DNA from: Ficedula albicollis
Lineage: Eukaryota; Chordata; Aves; Passeriformes; Muscicapidae
Assembly (NCBI RefSeq): GCF_000247815.1
Contig: NC_021674.1
Span: 32,393,453-32,457,452, forward strand
Reading direction: 5' to 3'
DNA: 64,000 bases
Shown: piece by piece, positions 40,911-55,432 of the stretch
Layout: every line of letters starts with the position of its first letter
How positions within the stretch are numbered: the first letter of the stretch is position 1
Notes under the pieces: model-generated
Told to the model about the DNA's origin: nothing
Seen by the model: only the letters and a program-made list of their open reading frames with translations
Database searches by the model: none
Made by a program: the position numbers and the translations under genes

Positions 40911-42263
40911 GCATACATTCATCTCCCAAATTTTTAGTCATACTTTTCAATTTGACTTTGGGTTATATAAAACTTAGGGAAGGAAAAAAATTTGAATCTG
41001 TCTTAGTCTCATAAAATTATGAAGGAAGAAAAAAAGGAATCCATCTTAGTCTCAAAAGAAGTAGAGGATTTACTAAAGGTCCTATTCCTTTGTGTACAAC
41101 AGGCCACATGACTGATCTTTAACTCTGACATTAAAATAATATAGCAAGTGTGTTCCAGAATAATGGTGTAATTAACTCAAAATGCCTACTGCAAATATAA
41201 AAGAAAAACACCTTCAAATATTCAACAAATACCACCTTGCCACGACTATTGTTATCTGCTGCTGCCAATCAGTATTGCTGTGGCTTACAAAGACTCCAGT
41301 GCACCAGACTGTCGCTAATTATGTATATTCAAGTGATTAGCAAGCACTTGTTGCCTTGTTCACACCACCCTCCAAACAGCAGCCTTTGAGAGGAGAATAG
41401 ACTGTAAATTTATTGAGAGAACACTGTTAATCCTTTGGGGAGAATGTAAATGTAAACAGGACTACTCTACATCAAGGTGCTTTGACAACAAAAATCATCT
41501 GCATAAACACATGCTCAACAACAAACAGGTGTTCTATTTCACAACTAGCGCCCATTTGATGCTTTCAAGTAAGCATTATGCACAAACTGTTAGAAGTACT
41601 TTGAAACCAGCTGCAATTACTATAATTAGCTGTTTTCCTACACTTTGGTGGGGTTTTTTCCTATACCTGTTCAGTATTGTGTTGGTTGCAATCTGTAAAC
41701 CAAAGTGAAGCTGAGGTTCTAGCCTCCTGCTTAAAGTTTGCTATCCTCTCAGTTCAGCAAACCCTATGCTAAGTTCATACTTTTCATTAAAGTGCCACCA
41801 GCTAAAAGATGATGTTGGCATTAAATAACTTAACAGCCCTACAATTGTCAGGTCACTCATCTAATATTCATCGTGAATAGGAAAACAAGGACAATTGCCA
41901 AAATAGAACCATAAAAATAGTAAACCTTCAATGTTCAGGATTTTCATTTTTTACAAAAATGTCTCTAGGAACAAACAAGATTTGTTTTTAATAACAAGAA
42001 TCTTACTTCTAGTCCTGTAAGACAAGGGGTGGTGAAAATTCTTGCTTGCAGACAGCTACTCATTCTAATATGTTCCAAGTAAGTGTTTTTAAAAATTATT
42101 TGATCAGAGTGCACATGCTTCCTTCTGTTTAATGAGTACAAAATACTTACAAAGCACCTCTACCTCTTCTTTAATTTTATTAATATTATGTGTTCAAGCA
42201 TTTTTCTAGTCTATCTCAGTCTTTCATGGGCATCTACACAGCTTATTTTTCAGCAGTTCCAAG

Positions 42264-42413
42264 TGCTTCACCACAATGATGCATTTCTACAGGTGAGCTC
42301 AAGACAAGTCTAGTGCTCTAGAAGCCTAGATTTTTATGCTTCACCACAATGATGCATTTGTACAGGTGAGTTCAAGACAAACAAGTCTAGTGCTCTAGAA
42401 GCCTAGATTTTTC
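42264..42413. repeat. 73-bp tandem duplication with 4-bp indel
   Basis: The segment 42264-42336 is repeated at 42337-42413. The second copy carries substitutions and an extra four bases (ACAAACAAG against ACAAG), so the copies have diverged since duplication. Confidence 0.93.
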
Positions 42414-44285
42414 CAAAGTCAAACCATAATGGACTAATTTCATAAGCCTGGCAGTGCCACCTACAGATAGCTAAAATCCAACTCTCCCAACCTCATAGTT
42501 CTCCAGATTTTAACCACTGAACTGAATAATTTCATATTCAGCACCTGCTGAGAGATTTTTTTTGCCCGCAAATGAAAAGCTCAACAAGCTAAGATTAGGA
42601 CTTCTCAGGGAGTAAGAGCATTACTGGGAGGAAGGGCTACATTCAGCAGTTCTAAACAGTTCTAAAAAGACAGCAGAAAGAAAGAGGCTCCTGTATCTTG
42701 GTGAAACAGGCAGGAAAAATCTATGATCAGAAGAAAATCAGTAAGAAAATCTACAACACAGCACCTTTCTGAGATCTGGAGACAATCTACTGTTGACCAG
42801 TTTATTTCACATCCTCCAACAACATCAAAATATACCTGAGGTCCTTATAATACTTTCTCCACTTGTAACAGAAGATCTCTGGTATTTTGGACATCCACAC
42901 TGGGTGATTAAGAGTGCTCTATATATTTTTAACCACCACTACTTTCTTCCCACCAACTTCTGCTCAGCTGGAAATCATAAAAACTCTTCAGTTGTGTTGG
43001 GCCAGCCAAGCAATACACATTGTATTCATAGAAATTATTTCCTAAGAGGCCAAAAGAATGGCCAAAAAGATTAATAAGAGTTGAAATATTACAAAAAATA
43101 AAATTAAAAAAAGCAGTAAGCATTATCTACAAAATTCCAGAAGAAGCTAATTTTTGGGCTTTTTCCAGACACTCTCCTTTGTGAAGCCCAGAGGACAGCA
43201 AACCAATAGGCACTCTCATTTACACTCTTGTCTCTTATGGCAAAGACGTACACAGTGAACCCAACAATTTCCATTGTACAAATAATCCCCACAGTGACAC
43301 AAACGATTTTTTTTTCTTAACAAACAGAAAAATCTGGTAAGTTATAAAAACAAAAAAAAGGGATGACTGTATCTACAGGTTGTATATTCAGATATGAAGA
43401 AACACAAGATGCAGTTAATTTGAGCTTTTCATGTACACTAACAGCTTTAACATTGTCCTGTATTGGTCATCTTTGTGATTTGTGTTCCTACCTCTCACTG
43501 TGTAACAATCCAAATTCAAATTCTCAATACAGTAGCACTCAGCCACTGAAAAAATGCAAACACTGCATATCTCAACACCACTATTCATCCAACCTGCAGT
43601 AAAGTCAAAGCTCTTATGTATCTTTTTAGTAAGGGGTATCTCTTTTATGTCAGTTTAATTCAACACAACTTGCTTAGAAGAACACTGCTGCTACACCAGA
43701 AGATATAACTGAAATGCACATGCAAAGGTCACAGATTGCAAGCCCCTCTTTGCCCTTCTACGGAGGGACAGACATTGTCTTAGCTAATCTCAGTGTATCA
43801 CAATCTCTCCATCTCACCACATGAATTGATATGAAATAGTTTAAGCTAAATCTTCTGATTTTGTTGTAAAACCTGGTAAGAGCTAGGAATTTGTTCCAGA
43901 ATTTCTAATGGGAACATTAACTTCTACTGTCACCACGTGAAGAGGTTGCAAGGGGGGAACAAACAGCTGTGAAATGCTTCAACAGCTCCAAATACAAAAT
44001 ATGGTTCTGTTATTTTATTGTCAAGTAACTCAGCTATATGCTAAAGAGAAAAGACTATAAGGGTGTTCACTACTCATTCATATCACCACACAAAGTTACA
44101 GGCACACACATCCGCTTTCTGTTTGTTTATTTAAGACTCTTTGTGAGACTCAAAGGCAACTAATTAGGAGAAATAGTCTATTGAATTCCAACATAAGGAG
44201 GACGTTAGACTGGTTTCCCATTTATATACACAAGTATGTAGTGTTCCTGTGCTTCAAGTAAAAGTTTGTAAGACAGAGTTAAAGA

Positions 44286-44424
44286 AGAGTGTATAAAATC
44301 ACTATCAGCATTTGCAAAGAAATGTACATTATTTGTTGAAAGTATTAAAGCTTTAGAGTGTATAAAATCACTATCAGCATTTGCAAAAAAACGTACATTA
44401 TTTGTTGAAAGTATTAAAGCTTTA
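44286..44424. repeat. 69-bp tandem duplication
   Basis: The segment 44286-44354, starting AGAGTGTATAAAATCACTAT, is repeated at 44355-44424 with two visible substitutions in the middle (AAAGAAATG against AAAAAAACG). Confidence 0.94.
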
Positions 44425-45510
44425 GAAACTATCAGCATCCTGAAAAACCCATACTTATGTTTACATTCACTTTAATACAGGACATAAATTTAAGCATATA
44501 TATGAGATCAATATGGTACGTTCTAAACAAAGGCTTTGAAATTGACAGGTTTAAGTGCATCAGTCAAAGAAAAAATAAAAATCATAGTCAGCCATGGGTT
44601 CCAAAGAGACATAATTTTAACAGATTATTCTTAGCCTTATAGCCCTACAGTTATCCCTGCTTTATTGTTTTATTCCATTCTTCTCTTTAAAAAACCTTTT
44701 CCATGAATGCTGCATCCAGATTTTTCACTTTTTGCATGTAGTCTGATGAAAGGTGAGATCTTCCTAGAAAGAGTTGGGCAGATGAAAAGGACAGATATTT
44801 TTGCATCAAGCTTAAATTGTCAGCTAACATTACTAACAAGTCCTTTACCAGAGGATTGTTCCAAGATTACATTCTTCCTGAACAACAGTATATAGTAGTT
44901 ACACATGCATTAGATCTGAGAAGGTCAGATCTGACTGCTGGATTTCCTCAGGAAGACTGAGGAACTTCAGGGAGGACCAGCTGCAAAAGCTCAGGTAAGC
45001 AAGCAGGGTAAAATCTGAAGGGGATGATCAACCCTTCCTTTCAGCATTCTATGAGTAATTTGTTAGCTACCATCCATCAGGAATGAAAAGGTGACTAGCA
45101 CAAGCCAAAATATCACACCTACACAGCCCTTATGTCTATTTCTCATATTATTTTGAAGTCTTACTGTTTAAGAGAACTAACTTACAATGCCAGAGAAATT
45201 ATGGTATTAATCAGTATGCTGAAGAAAGCATGAACTAAGTGTCCAACATTCTCCAAATGAAGCAGCCCACAGTCACAACCTGTAAGCTTTGTTGGCTCAA
45301 CTTTACCCAAAGGTTTTAACGAGGTCAGAATTTAATGGTTGGTAAGAAAAGGAAAGCCTCTTTTCAGAAAGTCCCCCTTTTGTGGCTCCATACAGGCTGT
45401 ACATGACTGTGTATTGCAAAAATCAAACGTTTAGGGCTGCTACAATTGGAGATGGCAAAGCAACAGAGGAGCTGCAGCTCACAGACTGGGTGACAGAGCT
45501 AAGAGGAACA

Positions 45511-45724
45511 GCTCTGTGGAGCAGTCAGATACCCCCCAGGTTCAGAAATAGCTAGCAGTGAACAAAGGAGCAACTAGAAAGGCTGCCAGGAACAACCTGG
45601 TGTGGACAATGCAGCAGTGTGCTCTGTGGAGCAGTCAGATACCCCCCAGGTTCAGAAATAGCTAGCAGTGAACAAAGGAGCAACTAGAAAGGCTGCCAGG
45701 AACAACCTGGTGTGGACAATGCAG
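45511..45724. repeat. 104-bp direct duplication with 6-bp spacer
   Basis: The segment 45511-45614, starting GCTCTGTGGAGCAGTCAGAT, is repeated at 45621-45724 with no difference seen by eye. The surrounding GC-richer stretch (about 45450-45960) does not match a repeat family that I recognise. Confidence 0.95.
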
Positions 45725-47674
45725 TGCTCAAATCAAACACTCCAGAGCACCAAAGTCTGCAAAAGGGTGACCACTAAAGTGTAACTGTTCATACAGCCCT
45801 GGCAGCTGGGACCAGGGAACCACCCTGTCCATGAGCCAGAGCACCAAGAAACCTCATGAAACACAACTCCAGGGACAGGAATACTGGCAGGCTACTTTGG
45901 CGTGGCCTCACAGCCATGGGAGATTTGGGTTATGGCTACTGCCAACATGTTTTGGGCATGGTTATTGATATTGATAACTGTATTACCAATGGTTCAGACT
46001 TCCCAAACTGATTTTTCATTGTCTTTCACTCCTTTTAATGATTTGCTGCAATGGGGAAAGTGCTGTCTACAGATGAGCTAGAAAATGTAATGTAGTGTCT
46101 TGGTAAGAAATTAAGTTGGGACATTTAAGAGTTTCTATAAAGACCCCTCAAACACCTAACATCATCCTTTCTTACAGACCAAGCTTCTAGAAAGAATACA
46201 TTCTCCCTACAAGACCATGTGCTGTAGGTTGCATTCTTTGGCTGCCTCCATATTTGACATTCCTCCTAATTTCCTGGTGGGGGGGGGGAAACCATACAAG
46301 ATCATAAGCTTACAGAAGGCATACATACTCTGTGAAATCCTTCTTCATTGGACTGGGTGACAGTACACCAATCAACCGCTTTGCTGTTTAACAAAGAGAG
46401 CACTACTTGTACAAATATTTTAAGTAAGCACACTTTCAAAAGCAGTTTGTTAAACAGGGCCATGTAATAAATAAAACACTATAACACATTTACAATTAAG
46501 GCAGACTACATGAAACTTGCTTGCACTAAAACACCCACGGCAGAGTAAGCATATTGTGATGGAGATCAGAGTCCCCTGCACCACTCTAACCACAGCACTT
46601 CTCTCCCATTCCCAGCACGGGCAGGGGCTGTGAGCAGCTTTGGAGCAACACTTGGGGCTGATGTCATGCTGGAGGCTGCAGGGAGAAACAGTACCAGGGA
46701 GTGTCAAACCCTGGCACTGTGCAGGGGATCAGCACAGGGGGCAGGTTGGAAATCTGGCCTGGGACCAGCAAGACTTTAGATCACGATTTCACTCGAGAAG
46801 GCAGCTGTAGCAATAAACACAACGTTCGCTTCTGTTCCACGGGATGTCTCAAATGTAAACATTCAGTCTATAGCTGAATTCCCAGTTTACATTACACTAA
46901 GCACAAAGAAGAAGAAATGCAAATAGCTGACCTCTAGTAAGGCTAATAAATCTCTAAGTGTTGATTCCCAAATACTTTCAGATAATTCCCTTCCCCACTT
47001 CCACAAAATACCTTTGGAGTGACATCACTACAGTTTTAAACAGCAAACTACATTTATGACCCTGAGAAGTTAAACAGAAGGAAGAAACAATGAATGAGAT
47101 CATCCGAGGAGAGGGGGGATGTTTCTTTTCACAAATTACCGCCACTTTCTTTTTTCCCTTTTTTTTAATTTTTACTTAAAAAAAAATTTGCATCCTAAAG
47201 CTTTTCTCAGTCTCTCCATTATGTAACAGTTCTTTAGGAAACAGCCAGCTACCCTGACAACTAGGATGTTTTGCCAGAGTGGCTTTGTCTAAATCCTAAA
47301 GCAGTACTTGGCTATGCGCTGAGCCCAGTGCCTGCCTGTGATCTGAATGCCAATTAAGAGTGCTGCCCTTCTTGCCTGACAAGTCAGAGACTTAAAGGTC
47401 CATCTGAGGTCAGCAAACTGTCTGGGCTACTTTTGTGAGCTTAAGAGACTAAGAAACACAGCCAACAACACGGCCCTTTCCTTTAAGCGTCCCACTAAGC
47501 AAAGACTATTTCATGTACAATTGTCATTACATTTTATTTAAAGCAGAATGAAAAATATTCATGTTTTACTTCAGTTTGCTCCCAAGCTTACTTTCATTCT
47601 CTGCATCTCCAGTGAAATTCAACCTCTTAGTGGACAGGTAGTGATGAAGACTAAACTACTTGTACTTTGAAGTG

Positions 47675-48526
47675 AATCAAATAAACATCCTGGGGTGCAT
47701 CAGGAGCAGTGTGGCCAGTGCGTCAAGGAGGGTGATCCTGCCCCTCTACTCAGCCACTGTGAGGCCACACCCAGAATGCTGTTCTGGGCCTCAGAGTTCA
47801 AGAAAGACAAGGAGCTACTGGAGAGGGTCCAGTGGAGGCCACAAAGACAATGTGGGCTCTGGAGCATCTCTTTCAAGGAGACACTGAGGGACCTGAGTCT
47901 GTTCAGTGTGCAGAAGAGAAGATTGAGAAGGATCTCATTAATGCATTTAAATATCTCAAAGACAGGTGTCAAGAGGATGGTGCCAGCCTCTTTTCAGTGG
48001 TCCCTCTACTCAGCCACTATGAGGCCACACCCAGAATGCTGTTCTGGGCCTCAGAGTTCAAGAAAGACAAGGAGCTACTGGAGAGGGTCCAGTGGAGGCC
48101 ACAAAGACAATGTGGGCTCTGGAGCATCTCTTTCAAGGAGACACTGAGGGACCTGAGTCTGTTCAGTGTGCAGAAGAGAAGATTGAGAAGGATCTCATTA
48201 ATGCATTTAAATATCTCAAAGACAGGTGTCAAGAGGATGGTGCCAGCCTCTTTTCAGTGGTGCCCAGCAACAGGATGAGGACCAATGACCATAGACAAAA
48301 TACAAGAAATTCCACCTCAATACAAGGAAGAACTTGTTGCCACTGAGGGTGGTGGAGCACTGCAACAGTCTACTCAGGGGTGAAATCTCCCTCCCTGCAG
48401 ACATTCAAAACCCACCTGGACTCATTCCTGTGCAACCTGCTCTAGATGACCCTGCCTTGGTTGGGGGGGTTGGACTGGATGATCTCCAGAGGTCCCTTCC
48501 AACCCTACGGATTCTGTGATTCTGTT
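47675..48526 (+). mobile_element. CR1 LINE, 5'-truncated, with intact 3' end
   Basis: The start at about 47675 reads ATCCTGGGGTGCATCAGGAG, a standard point in avian CR1 near the end of the reverse transcriptase region. The body includes GTGAGGCCACACCCAGAATG and GAAAGACAAGGAGCTACTGG. The 3' end has GGTTGGACTGGATGATCTCC, then AGGTCCCTTCCAACCC, and the terminal ATTCTGTGATTCTG repeat at 48511-48526. This identifies the element and its plus orientation, and points to a bird or close relative. It is 5'-truncated, as most CR1 copies are. An internal 260-bp segment is duplicated in tandem. Remaining open frames are relics of the reverse transcriptase end and are not functional. Confidence 0.97.
47742..48261 (+). 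repeat. 260-bp tandem duplication inside CR1
   Basis: Within the CR1, 47742-48001 is repeated at 48002-48261 with a 260-bp offset and a visible difference near the start of each copy (CCACTGTGAG against CCACTATGAG). Ordinary CR1 elements carry this segment once, so the duplication happened after insertion or is an assembly error. Confidence 0.95.
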
Positions 48527-48675
48527 ATATCCAAAATTCAATTAACAAGATTAACAAAAACTCATAGTGAAATACAAAATAATTCCACTTTGGCATATGC
48601 ATAGTAACTCTAATGTACAGGCTCTATATTATTTGACTCACCAGCTTTCCTATGAGTCCCCATTCAAAGAAGTCC

Positions 48676-48730
48676 TATATAGATATATATAGATATATAT
48701 AGATATATATATATATACATATACACATAT
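48676..48730. repeat. TATATAGA / TA microsatellite
   Basis: Repeated TATATAGATA units are followed by TA/CA dinucleotides, about 150 bp downstream of the CR1 3' end. Typical length-variable AT microsatellite. Confidence 0.9.
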
Positions 48731-51700
48731 GACTATACTCAAAGCTTGCATTTTTTTGCTGCAAATCATGAGAAACTGCAGCAGGCCAAAATGCACTCAA
48801 AATGCTGTTTACCTGGATTTGTTATAAATACCTTGAAATACTCTTGTTTTGACATTTTCAAGATCTCTTTTAAGAGAGAAATGGGTATCTAATTTATCAC
48901 TATCAGGAGTTATAAGGAAGGATTAACTTTCTTTCCTTTCTTTCACATAGTTTCTTCTTTTGGAGGCACAGACAATTATCTGGTAGCAACACAAAATATT
49001 ATTTTCCTCCTTACTATTGCTTTTCATGTAAACAGTGAAATCTTTGTCTTATGAGCTCTACTGTGAGCGCCAGATTTTTTGTAAATATTTTGCTAAAACT
49101 ATGAGCTGAGACAATTTTCTAATCTAATAAACTATCATTTACATTCCCTGTTTTACCACCTTTCCATTGTAATTGGCATTTTAAGCTTCAGTTCTTCTCA
49201 TGGGAAATTGCAGTTTAAACACTGAATTTTTTACACATGAGCATCTTTAATTAACCCCCAAAGGAAACGATACCCTGCTTTCCAGGATGATGAAGACAAC
49301 TAAATTTTGCACAAGGTACTACTCTGTTTCCATGAAGGCTCAGTGAGAACCCATTTTACTGGATGTTAACATACATTCCAGAGATAAGATGAAGAAGAAT
49401 TAGAATGCAGCTATCACTTTCTTTTACAGGGCATTTTAATTTTAGACATTACAGTTCAAAAATTAATGAAAAAAAATGCAAAATTGGTCATTAACTCATC
49501 AGATAATACCACAAATTAGAGAGACATTTAAAGGAACAGTTTCACTGAAACTAAGGCTAGATCTCCCACTGTGAAAGGCTGCTAATATGTGTTTGAACTC
49601 GCAAACTCTTCCTTGTACAGCTCCACTAAGAACTTACTGTGATATATATTTGGCATATGATCTTGAGGAGGAGGTTGCATTTTCCTTTATTTTACCTACA
49701 GTAATTCATTCATTCTGAACGTTACTGTGAGCAAGAGGGAGAACTGGTATGGAGTAACACTTACGTAATTGATAAAACAAAATTCTGTGTGATATTTATA
49801 AAGCCATAGATGTATATTTAAAGTTGCATTAAAAAGACTGAAATCAGAACTAGGTTATAGAGCTGTCTTTACAGAAAGAATTTAATCAAGCATATCTTGT
49901 ATATTTTCAGTCCATCTCCTTCATTATATCTTAATTTTCCTCATATTGCAAAATGTACATCCTAATTCCTGACCAGAAAAGGAATTGCACTGATATATCC
50001 CTACATAAAATTTAGACAAAATACTCTCAAATCTTTCTCCCAACTTTTAACTCAGGATTCCAGTACTCCTGCTACAGATGTCTACAAAGCTCTGTATACA
50101 CATGTCCTATCAGGGAGCTCCTCTCTGAGATTTCTAGCTTTTATATGACACATCTTTAACTCACGTTCACTCTTCTGCATTCACAGGCTGTTGAGGTCTC
50201 GTGGAAATCTCCCCTCTTAATTAAATGCTGAGCAAAACGCTTCTTAAGTCAGTGTTGTAAAAAAACCCTCGGATCTCATAGAGCAGCAATTGAAATTGCA
50301 TCAACATTAACATAAACAGTGCCTCAGGGCCAAAACATCAAATTTCCATTACATAAAATTGAGGCATTCTCTGCCCCAAATAAATATTATGACCTTCCAA
50401 AATAACCAAGGCAGCCTTGTATGACCATGGAAAAATAACCCTTTATCTGATGAATTTCACAACCTCAAAAAGAGCAGGAGCAAGTTTCTGAGAAAAAAAA
50501 TAAATAAATAAACACTGCACCAATCTGTTACCCCACGTATTCAAAGTCTTCAGCCATGCTTACAGTACTGCTGAAAGGCACATGCCTGACATCCCTCCCA
50601 CAGCAACACACACCTTCAGGTTCACAGTCAGTGGACAAATCACTGACTGACAGCACTGGAAGACAAACTCCATGAAGAGAAGAAATTCAAAACTTCCTCC
50701 ACAATTTCAAGTAATCAGTTCCCCAGTCAGCTCTTGTCCTGGAGTGAGTTCCCCATGGTTTTTAGAAAAGTAAATTTTCAAAGTTTTGCAGGTTTTGTGT
50801 TAGACCAGAACTGCACTACTAATTTATCTTATCAGCCTCCTGATTATTAGTCAGCATCAGGAAAAGCAATATATTGAGTGAAAACTATTAACAAAAATAA
50901 CATTATGAAACTAACTGCTTACTTTGATTTCTCTCTTTTGTCTTCTCTCCCAGTATCCATGCAGCACCACAGAAGTCAAAGGAGGAACTATCCTACATCC
51001 TGACATCACTTACAACCCTCTGAATACACGGCCACAACATCCACATCCGCTAACAGACAAAATCATTGTGCTCAGCACTATGCAGCAGCAGTTGAAACAC
51101 AGAATTTCAAAAGGATGTTGACCAGCAGAGTATCAGCTGATGTCTGAAATACAAAGAGGCCATGCAGGTTTGACAAAGTCTCACTGTTAAAGCACATTTT
51201 AGTTTGGGGAAAAAAAAAAACCAAACAGATCTTTATGTATGTGGGATACCTATTGTGATGAATATTTATATATTGAGCACAGCAGAGCAGCAGTTTGGAA
51301 TGTGGAATATAAATCATATAAGTAAGCCACCTCATACAGGCAATTTCATCTGGAGTCACCTTTTCAGGAACTAAGAAACAAAATATATTTTCTCCAACTC
51401 CTTTTTTTCTCCCTCAGTTCTTCTCCAGTCTTTGTCATTCTGTAGTCTTATTTATAGCCCTGATCTTATATTTCAAGCTCCTTTTACTCACTTTGTATAA
51501 ATACAAAGCTACTGTTCTTTCAACATTTAAGGAATTGCCTCTAAAACAAACACTCTAAAAGGCCCATTCAAGCCTACAAACATAGAGAGACTTAGAGCAA
51601 TCTTCTGCAGCATTAAAAGCCACTGTGCTACATTTTTTTTCCAATGTGAAGGTGTCCACTTCATGAAATCTGTAAGAAGCAATTGTAAAGAAAGAGATTA

Positions 51701-54700
51701 TCCTTGACACAATAGACATCACACATATGAGCACAAAAGTTGGGTTCACAACTCAATCACTTTCCCTACCTTTAGCTATAATCTTTGCATTTGAAAGGGG
51801 AAAAAGGAAAAGTTCTGAGAAAACGACCAAAGATGTGTTTCAGCATGCTGAACAACTGTGTGATTTTGAGATCAGGTGAGAACTTCTTACATGCCTTCAC
51901 AAGAAATTCCATACATGTCTGATGCTGATCATCACCTTTCAAATAACTTCTGACCTTTCCACAGCAGCCCATATGTACACATTCACTGCCCCCTCTTCAG
52001 ACAACTCTAGCTTTAAAAGGATTTTAATTACAGATATACAAGTTTGATCATGTTTTTGAGGATTTTCACCCAAGTGGCTCTGCTGGAAAATCCTGCCTAT
52101 AAACTTCTTTATGCTTACATGTTAATACAAGAAATCACATCAAGTGCTTTATCAAGTCTTTTCCTGTTACAAGACAAATGAGTTAAGCAGCAGAAAACAT
52201 AACAGCTCTCCTTCAAAGCAAATACTCTGCTTTCTCAACTATCCTTTCTAACCTTTGGTACTTCAGAAAGGATGGTCCACCTTTTCATTTATTTATGTGT
52301 TGTGTAATTCAAGAAGTGTTACCTAGGCAAATTTTCTGAGCTATTCTGATTTCTTCTACACTCTTCCAATACTAATACAGCTTAAAGAAATTCTAATTTG
52401 TGTTCCAAATGATATCCAGAAAAACTGAAAACCAAAACACTTGACATCTGAATTGAGCAAATTAGTATAAATTACTCTCAAGAAAAAAAATTATTGGGCA
52501 GACAAATAAGTTTGGGGAAACTGTCAAAACAGCCACTGTAAAAAGAAATAACATCTCAGAAATCTGAGGTTTCTTTTTCAAGAGTTACTAAGTATTTAGA
52601 TCGAAAAAATTCCAATTTATATAGACTGCCTAGGTTTCCAAACAGCACTCAACAATGTCCTTAACCTAAAAATCTTCAATCTCCACTGGACAAGAGTTTA
52701 CCTTCACTATAAAAATAAATAAAACAAATTTCAAACAGTCAGAAAGCAGGTATAAAAAGTCAGAGTAAGTGGTCAGTTTTCACAATGAAAATCAAGGTCA
52801 TCACTGGAACCTTTCAGTGACCTACCCTTGGGTCCAACGTATCAGAGATGATCAGTAAAAGGAGAGATGGCATACCAAGGCTGATGATGACACAATATGT
52901 CCTGGCTAGTAAAGAGGAAAGCCAGCTGTGAAGAACTGCAGAAGGTCATAACATTTTTTTATTTTTTTTTCAATTCTTCTCTAGCATCAAATATTGCCAC
53001 TATCGGAGACAAGGTATGCATTATAGTAACCACTGGTGCTATTCTTAGTTTGTTGTTCACTTGCAGGAGAACAGGTCACTTGTGTAGACAAAACCAAACC
53101 AAGTCAATAGTCAGCTCCTAGGTGAAGGCTCCAGGACTTGCACTGTCATGACATCTGCTTTGGAGATGGATATTGTTAAATGGGTTCTGTTTGCTTCTAA
53201 TGGCTTCTCATGAGTGATACTTCAAGGCAGGGCTCTTCTATTCAGTATCAAAACGTTTTAGAGATTTTTTTCTCAAATCCTGGTCTCCATCTACAGGTGG
53301 AACTATCATCCCTTGGAAACAGAGGCCAAGTCTCTCAAAAAAAATAGATTTAGAGCATTTTAACTTTTGAACACAAGTGCTGTAACCATGAGTACTGTTT
53401 ATTTCAAGCCTAGATGGAGAGAAGAAAAGTCATTTTCCTGTGTGAATTTTAGCTTTTTCATACTGTTTCTGTAAGAGCTGGCCACACTCAAACCACATTC
53501 ACTTCAAAATGTGATTTCCAAATTACATCACACTCTTACAGACTTCTTACATTAAGAGAACCAGTTGTGAAAAGGAAGTAACAGCTCTGCCACCACATAC
53601 CTAGAGAGCCTTGCCAGACATCAAAGACGAAGAGTACAAACTCTTTTCTTACCACCTGTGCAAAGAAAAAACCCAAGTGTCATCTACTGTCAACATCATT
53701 CTCTGGTCGTCTGGACTGCAGACTTCCAGAGTGCTGAACAAGATGCTGGACATACTCCTCCCCTGTGTGCCCATCATCTACACTGTCACACCAGATACAT
53801 TATTTTGACAGACCAAGAAGTCTCGACTTCTGAGACAATTCAGAAGTTACCACCACCCATCTTCTTTGCACAATTAAGATCCGAAATAATTTTCAAAAAT
53901 TACACCTGGTGTTAAAGAATTTTAAGGCTTTGATTTATCAAAATTCAGGCAATTTTATTCCAAATAAATAAATAATGCATGTATGTACTTTACAGATACT
54001 ATAAAACACATTTATATTTTAAAAGCTGTTTGAGCTCTGAATTGATTTACCTACTATGGTTTTGTCAAATTAATGTAATATTCATGTTCAGCTTATATGC
54101 ACTTAAATTATAAGTCTGTGTTTTGAAACCTTTTCTTACCATGTAAATCAATTCCTTTAAGTTACTTTGTGCTTTCCAAAGAATATGGCAAGATTATCCA
54201 ACCTCTTTGCCTTCCTCCTTCACAATGTAACAGTTATCAATTTCATGAGATTCAAAAATCTGAGATTGTTAAAAGGCAGCACATAGAAGCATGGCTGATA
54301 CCACCTGCATGAACAGTAACCTCAACAGTCTGAGCCAATTCCCACCTTACCTACAGGTACCCTTTCCACTAATTTATCTGAAGCTGAATACAAATTGAAA
54401 CAAGTTAAATCAGTTATTTCTCAGGAATTTAGGGGAAGGTACACCGTCATGCTATTGTATAAAGACATTATCATTAACCTTCTGTCAAAAATCTACAATC
54501 ATTAGGCTTTGGAACTTGTCGTTTGGCAGAGAATTCACTGGATGTCAGAGATGTCTGCAGGTAGAGCCATTCAGATGTTATTAATATTATTATTTATATA
54601 CAGATATATATACTCCACATCTGCTAGGATAAGATTTGTGGAGCCTGGCAGCAGCTCTCCAAAGGTGTGTTACACAGGCCACCTTCCCTCCCCTGATGCA

Positions 54701-55312
54701 GAGACCAGTTGTTATTTCCTGCAATTGCTCCTTCTGACAATCAGTTTTCTGCAACAGAATGAGGGCAGAGGGGCTCTTCCTTGCACTCCCAAGTATTGCC
54801 TTTAATGATGTCTGGATAGTGGAGAGATGAAGGAAGAAGTCCACATGGAATAATTCACACCAGAACAAATGCACTGCAGAATTCTGAATGAGGCAATGGG
54901 GCAGCAGGTGATAAAAAGAACAAGATGGCCAGAGTGGGCACTTGGATGGCTGGAACACTTAGAAGTTGAGAGAAATTCAAAATTGCCACAGAAATAAGCT
55001 GAAATCATGGAGTAACAGCTGGGACTCACAATGGTCTGAGAAGACCCAGAGAAAGAAGAGAGCCATATTTGGACTGCACACATGCAAATGGAGAGTAGCA
55101 GGACAACCAAAAGAAGGGAATGTGAATCTTGAAGGAAAGCACAGATAAGGGCTTCTTAGGGCCACCAGTTACATCATTAAAGTGCAAACGTCTGTTCTAA
55201 CCCAAACTGAGATCACTCCACATGATACAATTACCTACCAGCTGGCTTTTAAATCGGAAGTCACATCCAAAGAAAACTCCTTTAAAAGGCTGACCAGGTA
55301 ATTACCAAGAAG

Positions 55313-55432
55313 AGTATTCAAAAATTTTTTTAAAATTCCAGAACTAAAGCTGACTACACAGGTTTAATTTCAAGTATTCAAAAAATTTTTAAAAATTCCA
55401 GAACTAAAGCTGACTACACAGGTTTAATTTCA
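55313..55432. repeat. 60-bp tandem duplication
   Basis: The segment 55313-55372 is repeated at 55373-55432. The copies differ only by small changes in the A/T run after AGTATTCAAAAA, and share CCAGAACTAAAGCTGACTAC. Confidence 0.94.

Noticed and set aside
45030..45060. Possible CR1 3' end near TTCAGCATTCTATGAG
   Set aside because: Too short and degenerate; upstream sequence does not follow the CR1 order.
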